The notes: a model not told the origin generated them from the sequence alone. A stretch of 14,743 nucleotides of DNA from Ruminococcus sp. HUN007 (GCF_000712055.1 NZ_JOOA01000003.1:1-14743), one strand, 5' to 3'; positions 1-7,624 are shown, counted from the first letter of the stretch. Made by a program: numbers and translations.

Positions 1-1
1 C

Positions 2-151
2 CAGATCTACAAGCTCATAACTGACAGGACGATCGAGGAAAAGATCATTGATCTTCAGACGAAAAAAGCCGAGCTCTACGACATTGCAGTAAACGGCGAA
101 GGTGACATCATGCATATGTCTGCGGACGATATCATGAGTATTCTTGAATAG
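2..151 (+). CDS. SNF2-family DEAD/DEAH helicase, C-terminal end only
   Basis: The last 50 codons of a gene entering from the left edge, ending at TAG 149-151. The reading frame is clean. The protein has the typical tail of bacterial SNF2/RapA-like helicases: the TDRTIEEKIIDLQTKK stretch is the end of the second RecA-like lobe after motif VI, followed by a short linker and an acidic ending (SADDIMSILE). Such proteins are ATP-dependent DNA translocases that act on nucleoprotein complexes in the cytoplasm. Family assignment rests on this tail alone; the ATPase motifs lie outside the window. No hairpin terminator follows directly. Confidence 0.75.
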   Translation, partial: QIYKLITDRTIEEKIIDLQTKKAELYDIAVNGEGDIMHMSADDIMSILE

Positions 152-159
152 TATTGATT

Positions 160-189
160 TTGACAATCCTTGGCCAGTATGGGTATACT
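160..189 (+). promoter_or_regulatory. Probable sigma-A promoter for the SUF locus
   Basis: TTGACA at 160-165 and TATACT at 184-189 with an 18-base spacer. It begins just after the helicase stop and would give a leader of about 180 bases before the SufC start. The 13 bases starting at the -10 box recur at 240-252. Confidence 0.55.
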
Positions 190-252
190 TAAAGATAGCT
201 GACTGGCTGTTTGCGGAGTCAGTTCATATGGGGATTCGATATACTTAAAGAT
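184..252 (+). repeat. Direct repeat TATACTTAAAGAT, two copies
   Basis: The 13-mer TATACTTAAAGAT occurs at 184-196 and again at 240-252. Between them lies an imperfect hairpin, AGCTGACT (197-204) with AGTCAGTT (217-224). The first copy overlaps the -10 box; the second has no convincing -35 box. It may be a duplicated regulatory site or chance in an AT-rich leader. Confidence 0.4.
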
Positions 253-300
253 TACCAGCCCCATGTGGTTTAATTGGTTATTTTATTTTGCGCAGCTCAG

Positions 301-332
301 CCCCCTCCCTGGGGAGGGGGTTGGGGGTGGGG
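301..332 (+). other. GC hairpin and G-quadruplex-type motif in the SUF leader
   Basis: CCCCCTCCC (301-309) pairs perfectly with GGGAGGGGG (312-320). The same strand carries four G-runs of at least four (311-314, 316-320, 323-327, 329-332) separated by loops of one or two bases, which matches the canonical G-quadruplex pattern. The two folds are mutually exclusive because they share the runs at 311-320. It lies about 45 bases upstream of the SufC start and would be transcribed from the promoter at 160-189. Confidence 0.6.
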
Positions 333-375
333 ACTATATATTACAATATAAAAAGAAAGGGTGGTATTATTTTAA

Positions 376-1118
376 ATGCTGCAGCTTAAAGATATAAGAT
401 GGTCCACTGAGAACGGTGAAAGCATTCTGAACGGTGTTGACCTTACAGTACCGGGACGGAAAACTTACAGTAATTACAGGACCGAACGGAGGCGGAAAGA
501 CCTTCACTTGCCAAGGTGATAGCAAGGTCTTTACAAGCCGGAAGGCGGTCAGATCCATAGCAGACGGAAAAGACATCACAGACTGGAGCATAACGGAGCC
601 GTTCAAGACACGGCCTTGCCTATGGCTTTTCCAGCAGCCTGTACGTTTTCAAGGGCTTACAGTTCGTGATCTTCGTTTCGCATTTTCAGCGGGAAAAGAA
701 CTTAGCAAGTGCGGAAAGTGTGCCATCTTCTTGCAAACTGTCGGACTCTTGCGGCCGTGACTATATCGACAGGGAAGCGGACGCAAGCCTTTCAGGCGGC
801 GAAAGCAAAGAGAATCGAAATAGCAACAGTTCTTGCGAGAAAAGACGCAAAGATACTCGTTTTCGATGAACCGGAAGCAGGTATTCGACCTTCTGGAGCT
901 TTACAAGTCTTATCGAAGGCTTTTGAAAATATCAAGAAGGACAGTGACCGTTCGCTCCTTATCATCTCACATCAGGAGAGAATTAATGAACATTGCTGAC
1001 TACATTGCGGTAGTAGCGGACGGAAAGGTCTCAAAGATGGGTACAAGGGAAGAAATATTCCCTTCACTTATGGACAAGACGGCAAGCAACAACGCTGCTC
1101 GCTCAGGGACCAAAATGA
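376..1118 (+). CDS. sufC: SufC-like ABC ATPase of the iron-sulfur assembly complex (frameshifted)
   Basis: Soluble ATPase that powers the SUF scaffold during Fe-S cluster assembly in the cytoplasm. Read across shifts it begins MLQLKDIRWSTENGES. It has Walker A GPNGGGKT at 479-502, a Q-loop region (FQQPVRF) near 630-650, the ABC signature LSGGES at 789-806, Walker B ILVFDEPEAG starting at 853 and the H-loop IISHQ with His at 970-972. These motifs fall in three different frames, so at least three indels interrupt the gene. DEPEAG is typical of SufC rather than of transport ATPases, and no permease follows. The start ATG 376 is preceded by an AAAGGGTGG-like ribosome site. The stop is uncertain; TGA 1116-1118 overlaps the ribosome site of the next gene. 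The length of about 245 residues is normal for SufC. Confidence 0.85.
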
Positions 1119-1133
1119 AGGAGGAGCTTTATA

Positions 1134-2066
1134 ATGAACAGTATTACAGAAACAGCTTCTCAAGCGTGGGTTTCAGACTGGGACGGCAGCTACAAGGGTG
1201 CATACAATATCCGTGAAGACGGAGGGGTGCGCAGGAAGGCAGTCATCAGAGAACATCAAAATAGAGCCTAAGAGCGACAACCCGGGTATCGTTATAAAGA
1301 ATCAGTTCAAAGGCTCAGAATGAGACGGTTTATATCCCTGCATGCGTTACAAAAGCCGGGCGTAAACGATCTTGTTTACAATGACTTCATCGTTGAGGAC
1401 GGTGCTGACGTTATCATCGTAGCCAGGATGCGGCGTTCACAGCGAAGGCGAGGAGGAAGCAAGACACAACGGTATCCACCGCTTCTTCATCGGCAAAAAA
1501 CGCAAAGGTCATCTACAAGGAAAAGCACATCGGTACCGGTAACGGCAAGGGTGCAAAGAGAATAGATCCTGTAACTGACGTTGAAATGGATGAAAACTCA
1601 TACATGGAAATGGATACAGTCCAGATAGGCGGCGGTTACATCCACAAAGCCGTCTCACAACAGCCAGGCTCGGAAAGGACGCAAAGCCTCGTTATCAGGG
1701 AAGCGCCTCATGACCGAAGGCGATGAAAAGGCAAAGTCGGACTTCAAGGTGGATATGAACGGGCGACGGCCTCAAGTGTTGACCTCGTTTCAAGATCTGT
1801 TGCACGCGGCAGTTCATATCAGGAATTTGTTTCGACGATCAACGGTAACTGTAAGTGGTACAGGCCATTCCGAATGTGATGCCATCCTTTCTGAAAACGG
1901 CCGTGTAAATGCTGTTCCGGGCCTTTTTGCCGGCAACATCGACGCGTCACTCATCCACGAGGCTGCCATCGGCAAGATCGCAGGCGAGCAGATCACAAAG
2001 CTCTGCACACTCGGACTTACTGAGGAGGAAGCTGAAAGAAAGATCATTGACGGATTTCTTAAGTGA
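1134..2066 (+). CDS. SufB/SufD-family Fe-S scaffold protein (frameshifted)
   Basis: Partner of the SufC-like ATPase; SufB/D beta-helix proteins hold the nascent cluster. ATG 1134 sits behind AAGGAGGAG (1118-1126) and TGA ends it at 2064-2066. Read across shifts it starts MNSITETASQAVSDWDGSYKG. It contains VYNDFIVEDGADVIIVAGCG near 1375-1430, a central HIGTGNGKGAKRIDP region, GTGHSECDAILSENG near 1855-1895 and the usual SufBD ending HEAAIGKIAGEQITKLCTLG followed by EEEAERKIIDGFLK. At about 310 residues it is much shorter than SufB and fits the single SufBD protein of two-gene (SmsCB-type minimal) systems. No SufS, SufU or second SufB/D follows. The last 118 codons are in one open frame; upstream there are several indels. 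Confidence 0.85.
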
Positions 2067-2081
2067 TTTTTTCATTTATCA

Positions 2082-2195
2082 AAGGAAACACTGATTTAAA
2101 CCCGGAAATACGGCGAAGCCGTATTTCCGGTTGTGGAAGATTGCGGGATTTCGCCCCGTGCCCCACGCTGATTTATGAATAAATCAGTGGTTTCT
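2082..2195 (+). repeat. Palindromic intergenic repeat, copy A
   Basis: Starts 15 bases after the SufB/D-like stop. The ends are inverted (AAGGAAACACTGATTT and AAATCAGTGGTTTCT). Inside are stem 1, GGAAATACGGC with GCCGTATTTCC; stem 2 around GCGGGATTTCGCCCCG, closed by GTGG/CCAC; and stem 3, CGCTGATTTAT with ATAAATCAGTG. The intrinsic terminator at 2201 follows five bases after it. No coding capacity. Confidence 0.85.
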
Positions 2196-2200
2196 ACAAT

Positions 2201-2231
2201 AAAAAACGTCTGCGTATGCAGACGTTTTTTT
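2201..2231 (+). terminator. Intrinsic terminator of the SUF locus
   Basis: Perfect 13-bp stem AAAAAACGTCTGC / GCAGACGTTTTTT with loop GTAT, followed by a T-run. The A-run on the other side makes it potentially bidirectional. Confidence 0.9.
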
Positions 2232-2298
2232 AAGGCATCCGCGGTAAGCTTTTTGCTAACCGTCATTTCCCTGAAGTCACCAAAAAGGAGCAGATATA

Positions 2299-2806
2299 TT
2301 GAAAAACCAGAAAACTTGCGGAGATGTCCATGCTTGCGGCTCTTGCACTTTATTATTTTTATAGTCGAATCACGAATACCGACGCTGGCTCCCATACGGG
2401 AATGAAGCTTGGTCTTGCCAATATAATCACCGTATATGCGGTGTACCGCTTTAAACCATCCGAGGCAAGCCATGATACTTGCAGTCAGACTTGTCTTGGG
2501 ATCAGTGTTTTGCCGGTAATCTTTCCGGCACTTATGTACAGTGCGGCCGGAGGCGGTCTTGCTGCCCTTGCCCGGAATGATTTTTTATGCGAAAGATAAT
2601 TCCCGAAAAGAATATGTATCTTGCCAGTGCAGCCGGAGCGGTATTTTCACAAACACCGGTCCAGATACTTGCTGCCTGCCTGATAATGCGTTCTTTCCGC
2701 GGTGTTTTTCTACTTACCCTTTTCTCATAGTTTTCAGGTATCATCGCAGGGCCTGTTTACCGGCTTCTGCGCCATGTTCGTGATAAAGCGTCTGAAACGC
2801 TGTTGA
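2299..2806 (+). CDS. Gx transporter / heptaprenyl diphosphate synthase component I family membrane protein (frameshifted)
   Basis: Integral membrane protein of the Hpre_diP_synt_I (Gx transporter) family, related to small-molecule uptake S-components; the component I name is historical. TTG 2299 follows AAAGGAG (2284-2290) at 8 bases; TGA is at 2804-2806. Across shifts it reads MKNQKTAEMSMLAALAL, then SYIESRIP, then the family hallmark GMKLGLANIITVYAVYRF (about 2398-2452), then LAVRLVLGSVLFGNLSGT, YSAAGG, and finally FLIVSGIIAGLFTGFCAMF near the C-terminus. Stretches of apolar residues indicate about five membrane segments. The length of about 170 residues fits the family. It stands alone here, with no prenyl synthase component II or ECF ATPase beside it, and a terminator separates it from the SUF genes. 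Confidence 0.8.
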
Positions 2807-2856
2807 AATGATATCTTTATAGTTGCTATAAATGAAATATAGCGAAAGGCTGTTTT

Positions 2857-2872
2857 AATCAGCGTTTCCTTA
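2857..2872 (-). repeat. Solitary end of the palindromic repeat
   Basis: AATCAGCGTTTCCTTA matches the outer end of the palindromic repeat in inverted orientation relative to copy A (with TTTT before it, as in other copies). None of the internal stem-loops is present. Together with the outer end of copy A it flanks the Gx transporter gene. Confidence 0.6.
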
Positions 2873-2885
2873 AAATACTCTTACT

Positions 2886-2920
2886 GCAGTGAACGTAAAA
2901 ATCTGTTTTGCGTTCACTGC
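2886..2920 (+). promoter_or_regulatory. Hairpin in the potassium-channel leader
   Basis: Perfect 10-bp stem GCAGTGAACG / CGTTCACTGC with a 15-base loop, 22 bases upstream of the channel start. There is no clean T-run after it, so it is not a standard terminator; it could be an mRNA leader structure or a weak terminator for the upstream gene. Confidence 0.5.
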
Positions 2921-2942
2921 TGATTTCGTTACAGGAGGAAAG

Positions 2943-3946
2943 ATGAAAAAACACATTTTCCGGATTAATTCAGATAGGCAGCAAGGAGGATCTGCCAAAG
3001 CAGGCCTGTTTTTTGGACTATTTCATAGTTACGTGCATAATCCTTAACATAACTGTTTGCGTTCCTTTATACATTCAGTGAGCTGAGCGCTTTTTACGGT
3101 CTGTTCAGGATAATTGAAACACTTACAGTTGGTGTATTCATACTGGAGTACGGCCTTCGTCTGTGGACGGCTGACCAGCTGTATCCTGAAAAGAACAAAG
3201 GAAAATCAGTTCTTGAGGTTCCTTTTATCATTCGACGGCATCATCGATTTTTCTGACGATCCTTCCGTTTTTCTTCCTTTCGGGATTCATCGTGTTCCGA
3301 ATGCTCAGAGTCGTAAAGAATATTCAGACTGTTCAGGGGTAAAAATTCGCAGTATGACTCATTTTCAAGTATTAATAAACTTACCGGTTTTATTTGAAAA
3401 AAAAAAAAAAAGAAGGAATCAGATCCTTTCTTCACTTTTTATTTAATTGTTTCATTCTCTCATGCTTGCTTCATCACTCGGCATATACAATGCTGAGCAC
3501 GAAGCTCAGCCGGATGTCTACAGAAACGCATTTTCCGGTATATGGTGGAGCGTTTTCCACCACTTCTTACCGTAGGGCTACGGTGACATTTATCCTGTGA
3601 CGACAGCGGGAAGGATAATCGCAATTTTTCAGTGCATTTCTCGGAGTCGGGGCAGTAGCTTATCCCTACCGGTATCATCAGTGGCCGGATTTGTTGAACC
3701 AGTATACGAAAAAAGCAGTATTCGGACATTAAATTTCAAAAGATATCAAAGAGATCGGCGAAAATTATAGCTGACAGAACGAACGGAAACTTGAAGGCCA
3801 TTACTGTCGGACAGGCAAAAGAAGATTTTTTGATCTTCATATCTACGTTGTTATCCGTGATGATCTGACGCTTATGGCGTCCGACGGTCTGCTGATAAAG
3901 GCCGGAGACGTGGTGGTTGCCGGTTTCAAAGAAAATAGTAAAATAA
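2943..3946 (+). CDS. Voltage-gated-type potassium channel (ion transporter family, frameshifted)
   Basis: Tetrameric membrane ion channel with six membrane segments. ATG 2943 follows ACAGGAGGAA; TAA is at 3944-3946; about 330 residues. Across shifts: S1 (FIVTCIILNITVCVL), S2 region (FRIIETLTVGVFILEYGLRLW), S3, then S4 with spaced arginines (FRMLRVVRIFRLFR, about 3296-3340). A lysine-rich S4-S5 linker is encoded by 15 consecutive A (3397-3411), followed by S5 (SSLFIVLILMLASSLGIY) and the pore with selectivity filter TVGYGD at 3569-3587, interrupted by one extra G in 3575-3577. After S6 comes a cytosolic tail of about 80 residues. Its end (VVIRDDLTLMASDGLLIKAG) resembles the TrkA/RCK C-terminal ligand-binding fold; that resemblance is inference. 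TVGYGD predicts K+ selectivity. Confidence 0.88.
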
Positions 3947-3956
3947 GTTGTTGTTT

Positions 3957-4072
3957 AAGCGACACACTGATTAAAACGGAAATCCGGCCTTCGCCGGATT
4001 TCCGGAGGTGAGATTTGCGGGACTTCGCCCCGGACCCTCACGCCTGATTTATTCATAAATCAGCGTTTCCTC
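3957..4072 (+). repeat. Palindromic intergenic repeat, copy B
   Basis: Begins about 10 bases after the channel stop. Ends are AAGCGACACACTGATT and AATCAGCGTTTCCTCA. Stem 1 is GGAAATCCGGC / GCCGGATTTCC, stem 2 surrounds GCGGGACTTCGCCCCG, and stem 3 is CTGATTTAT / ATAAATCAG. Same orientation as copy A, and again an intrinsic terminator follows within a few bases. Confidence 0.85.
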
Positions 4073-4075
4073 AGG

Positions 4076-4113
4076 AAAGCGGCTGCGTTTTTTTTGATGC
4101 AGCCGCTTTTTCT
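4076..4113 (+). terminator. Intrinsic terminator after the potassium channel
   Basis: AAAGCGGCTGC (4076-4086) pairs with GCAGCCGCTTT (4099-4109), followed by TTTTCT. The loop is T-rich. Confidence 0.9.
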
Positions 4114-4127
4114 CCGCGTATGCTCTA

Positions 4128-4156
4128 TTGACTTTTATAGTATAAAATGATAAAAT
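4128..4156 (+). promoter_or_regulatory. Sigma-A promoter for thyX
   Basis: TTGACT (4128-4133), 17-base spacer, TAAAAT (4151-4156). It lies just after the upstream terminator and about 35 bases before the ThyX start. Confidence 0.7.
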
Positions 4157-4191
4157 TATTAAGGAATATTGTTTTGGGAGATGTATAGGTT

Positions 4192-4994
4192 TTGAAAGTA
4201 AACCTTATAGCCCATACTCCTGATCCGGAAAGAATTATTGCTACTGCTGCAAAGCTTTGCTATTCCCCGAGCGGACTATCATGTCGCTGAAGGAAGGAAC
4301 TTACCGATGAAAAGGTGGAAAGCTTTTGTATCAATGCTCATAAGGCATCGGGACACGAGAGCGTTTCTAGAGCATGTCAGCTTTACTTTCGGCATTGAGG
4401 GTATATCAAGGGCGTGTTCGCATCAGGCTTGTAAGACACAGAATAGCGTCATATTCACAGAAAAGCCAGCGCCTATGTAAATGAAGACGGATTTGACTTC
4501 ATAACACCGCCGGAAATTTGCGGCTGTTCCTGAAGCAAAAGCTGAGTTTGACAGGGCAGATGGAAGCACTTACTGAGAGTTATAACAGGGATCGCTGATA
4601 TTCTCACTGAAAATCATAAAAAGACTTTTATGGAACAGGGCTTTGACGAAAAGGAAAGCCGCATCCAGAAGCAAGAAAAAAAGCTAATGAAGATGCGCGT
4701 TTTTGTACTTCCGAATGCGTGCGAGACCAAGATGTGGTTACGATGAAACGTCAGAAGTCTTTTGAATTTCTTCAGGCACCGCTGCTGCTGCCAGAGCACA
4801 GTGGGGAAATAAAGGGATGGTTTGCCAGATGAAATGCTGAAACTCTGCTGCGAAGCCGCGCCGAATGTGTTTAGGAAAAAGCCGGTCCTTCATGCTATTC
4901 CGAGGGCAAATGTCCTGAAGGGAAGATGACCTGCGGAAAATACGCTGAAGTAAAAGATTTTTACAGCAGACTGCACTCAGATAACAAAGCTTAG
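4192..4994 (+). CDS. thyX: Flavin-dependent thymidylate synthase ThyX (frameshifted)
   Basis: Makes dTMP from dUMP using FAD, NADPH and methylene-tetrahydrofolate, releasing tetrahydrofolate. TTG 4192 is the first in-frame start after GGGAG (4177-4181); TAG is at 4992-4994. It starts [20 protein letters not shown]. The diagnostic ThyX motif RHRxxSxxxxSxR is seen as [13 protein letters not shown] at 4434-4472, preceded by [19 protein letters not shown]. The second half reads [32 protein letters not shown], then [18 protein letters not shown] (near 4735-4790), and ends with [20 protein letters not shown]. About 265 residues, with several single-base shifts. It has its own promoter and terminates inside a palindromic repeat. 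No thyA is visible. Confidence 0.92.
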
Positions 4995-5109
4995 GGGAAA
5001 CGCTGATTTCTCATTAAATCAGCGTGAGGGTTCGGGGGCGAAGCCCCGCAAATCCCACCTCCGTAAATCCGGCGGAAGCCGGATTTACGGTTTTGATCAG
5101 CGTTTCCCT
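4993..5109 (-). repeat. Palindromic intergenic repeat, copy C (inverted)
   Basis: Overlaps the last bases of the ThyX stop codon and ends 17 bases before the DJ-1 family start. Orientation is opposite to copies A and B. Read on the minus strand, stem 1 is CCGTAAATCCGGC / GCCGGATTTACGG, stem 2 surrounds GCGGGGCTTCGCCCCCG, and stem 3 is CGCTGATTT / AAATCAGCG. No terminator follows on the plus strand, so thyX transcripts could run into the next operon. Confidence 0.85.
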
Positions 5110-5126
5110 GGAAAAGAAGGTTTAAT

Positions 5127-5695
5127 ATGGTTTTACGTTTTTTCTCGCTGACGGCTTTTGAAAGAGATCGAAAGCCCTTACAGTAAGTTGATTCTTTGCA
5201 GAAGAAGCCGGAATTGATGTTTAAAAACAGTCGGTATCGGAAGGGAAGCTATTCCGCGGGTTCACACGGTATACTTGTTCAGGCCGACGTTAAGGACACA
5301 GGACTTCGCTCCGGACGCTGAAACAGAAATGATTCGTGCTTCCGGGCGGAATGCCGGGAACAAAGAATCTTGAGGCTTCTGACACAGTTTCAGAAGGCGA
5401 TTGGACTTCTGCGTTACCAACAATAAATATGTGGCTGCTATATGTGCAGCTCCGTCCATTCTCGGACACAGAGGACTTCTCAGGGGACACAAGGCACTCT
5501 GCTATGCCGGTTTTGAAAAGCCAGCTAGAAGGTGCTGAAATCGCCTACGGAACAGTATGTCTTTCAGGCAGCTTCCTCACATCAAGAGGTCCGGGGAACA
5601 GCTGTCGACTTTTCAACTCAAGATCGTTGAGATCTTAAAGTCAAGGGAGATAAGTGAAGCACTGGCTTCATCACTTTCTTTACACAAGCCGATGA
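5127..5695 (+). CDS. DJ-1/PfpI family protein (frameshifted)
   Basis: Glutamine-amidotransferase-like flavodoxin-fold protein; family members act in glyoxal or methylglyoxal damage handling or redox sensing, and the exact role here is not known. ATG 5127 follows AGAAGG; TGA is at 5693-5695. Across shifts it reads VFLADGFEEIEAL at the start, then AEEAGIDVKTVGIG, SHGILVQADV, the conserved LPGGMPGTKNLEASD (about 5338-5382), and CAAPSILGHRGLL with the nucleophile-elbow Cys at 5443-5445. The C-terminal half (YAGFESQLEGAEIAYG, then SRGPGTAVDFSLKIVEIL) is characteristic of the DJ-1 branch. About 185 residues, the family norm. The stop overlaps the next start as ATGA, which indicates translational coupling. 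Sequence from about 5373 on is repeated in the right arm. Confidence 0.88.
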
Positions 5696-6278
5696 TGACA
5701 GATAAACTGCTTTTCAGAAAAACAGGCGCTTAAAATGCGTTCCGAACTTTTTTCCTTCTGCAGAAAAAAAGAAAGAGGCAGATCTTAAGATCCTTGAAAA
5801 ACCTCGTAAACGCAGATCTTATCAGGAAAGCAGAAATCGTCCCTTACCTATGTTTCATACAGAGATGAAGCAGATACTTTAAAACTTATAGAATATCTTT
5901 TGTCAGAAGGCATCAGTACTGCCCGTTCCCCGCTGCAGAAAGCAGGGAGAGATGGACTTTTTCATGATAAAAAAGTTTTGAGGATTTAAAACCTTCTTTC
6001 ATGGGAATACCGGAGCCGGAATATGACGAGACCCGACTGGTTCGTAATTTTACCGGTGCTCTCTGTATCGTTCCGGGAACAAGCCTTTGATCTTAAGGGA
6101 AACCGGTACAGGTTACGGCGGAGGATATTACGACAGGTTTTTAAGCCGTGAAAAGGACGTAACACCGGCAGGAATCTGCTACAGCCCGCTTGTCTTTGAT
6201 GAGGTACCTTCAGAACCTCACGATGTAAGCGTTGACTATATAATAACAGAGAAAGGAATAATAGATATCAATGGATAA
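5692..6278 (+). CDS. 5-formyltetrahydrofolate cyclo-ligase (frameshifted)
   Basis: Converts 5-formyl-THF to 5,10-methenyl-THF with ATP, returning stored folate to the active pool. ATG 5692 overlaps the upstream TGA (a second ATG follows at 5695); TAA is at 6276-6278. It begins [20 protein letters not shown]. The N-terminal half has basic and helical segments, then [18 protein letters not shown] and the [12 protein letters not shown] region. The signature [11 protein letters not shown] is at 6111-6143, followed by [19 protein letters not shown] and [15 protein letters not shown]. The length of about 195 residues is typical. The gene overlaps the MltG start by eight bases. Single-base shifts occur before 6080; the last 63 codons are clean. 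Confidence 0.92.
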
Positions 6279-7601
6279 TCAGAAAGATGAAAACGGTCCA
6301 GGAAAGAAATAAAAGACCTGCTTCGTCCCGGAAACAAGCCAAAAGGCACGTTTTCAGGATTTATGAAGGCATTTCTTGCACCTGCACCGCCTCCGAAGAA
6401 GAAAAGACCTTCAAAGGTGATCCGATATATCAGACCTAAGAAAGGAAACCGTATAGCAATAAGCCTTGTGTTTATTTCGCTATACTCAGTGTATCAGTAC
6501 TCTCATCTATAGGAATAATATTCTTAGCCAGAGAATTTCTCCGGTATAGACAAGAGTGGCGGCTACCTACATTGTAAAATATTCCGGAAAAACGCAACGA
6601 CTGATGGACGTTATCAGAATAATGACTGTTGATCAGGAGAAGAACAGGAAGGAACCTATTATCAAGGTCGATAAAATGTTCAGGATCCTCGCTGACCTTT
6701 CAGGAGAGACGAAACGAAGAACCTATAGAGTATGTTTCCGGCAACCCACAATCTGCGTCCTAATATGGGGTTATCAGGATATTCTCGAGGAACTGCAGAG
6801 TACATATTATATCGAAAAAGGAAAACTGTAACAATAACCATCAGGGAAGGCATGCGCCTGAGAGCGGTTGCCAAGCTGCTCGAAGATGAAGGTGTCTGTG
6901 CTGCGGACAAGTTTATATACTACTTCAACGCAGGACTTGAAGACTACGAACTTTATAAATAATATTCCGCAGCCTACAGCCAACGATCTGCGTTTTGACC
7001 GGAATGGAAGGATATCTCTTCCCTGATACCTACGAATTCTACAAGGCCCCGGACGGCGATGTCAAGGTGCTTGAGGAACAGGATTATGAGATCATTCTCA
7101 GAACTATCTATGAGAACTTTGAAGCCAAGTATGATGACGAGATGAAGAAAAGAGCGGGCTGAAGTCGGTATGACAATGGACAAGGTCGTTACACTTGCAT
7201 CAATCGTACAGCTTGAAGCTGCAAATACAGCTGACATGAAAAATGTTGCCTCAGTATTTATGAACCGTCTTAATGACTATGAACGGTTCCCGGCTCTTGA
7301 ATCAAACCCTACAACCGAATACAGCATTTATCTCAAGAGTCTTGATGATTATTCCGTTACTTCAAAAATGCTGAAAGCATATGATACATACCAGACAAAC
7401 GGACTCCCGCCGGGAACCGATATGCAGCCCTGGTCTTGATGCTATGAAGGCTGTACTCTGGCCTAACAATACAAATTACTATTACTTCTGTGCTAACGTT
7501 GAAACAAAGGAAGTATACTATGCTGAAAACTAACGAACAGCATGAAGAAAAACCTTATCAAGGCCGGAATTGATATTAACGACCTTGATTATGATGACTG
7601 A
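6271..7601 (+). CDS. mltG: Endolytic transglycosylase MltG (frameshifted)
   Basis: Membrane-anchored murein lytic transglycosylase that cleaves nascent glycan strands and limits their length. ATG 6271 overlaps the end of the folate gene; TGA is at 7599-7601; about 440 residues. A basic, proline-rich cytoplasmic head (APAPPPKKKRPSKVIRYI) is followed by one membrane segment (ISLVFIFAILSVSVLSSIGI, about 6450-6520). Next come a LysM-like part (EETVTITIREGMRLRAVAKLL), the family motif EGYLFPDTYEF at 7007-7039, and the catalytic region LASIVQLEA with the conserved Glu at 7215-7217. Then VFMNRL, NGLPPGP and YYYFCANVETKEVYYAETN. Several indels break this copy; the right-arm copy is cleaner in the N-terminal half. 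The position directly before a U32 peptidase matches the Bacillus yrrL-yrrO neighbourhood. Confidence 0.93.
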
Positions 7602-7624
7602 CCGATCAGATAATAAGTAAAGAA

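Noticed and set aside
152..375. Riboswitch or T-box in the SUF leader
   Set aside because: Only simple hairpins and the G-rich block are visible; no conserved riboswitch core or T-box (TGGNACCGCG) sequence was found.
2096..2473. 125-residue minus-strand open frame
   Set aside because: Runs through repeat copy A, a terminator and antisense to the Gx transporter; no recognisable domain.
2082..5109. CRISPR array or insertion sequence
   Set aside because: The repeats are kilobases apart, palindromic, in both orientations, and without spacers of equal length or a transposase.
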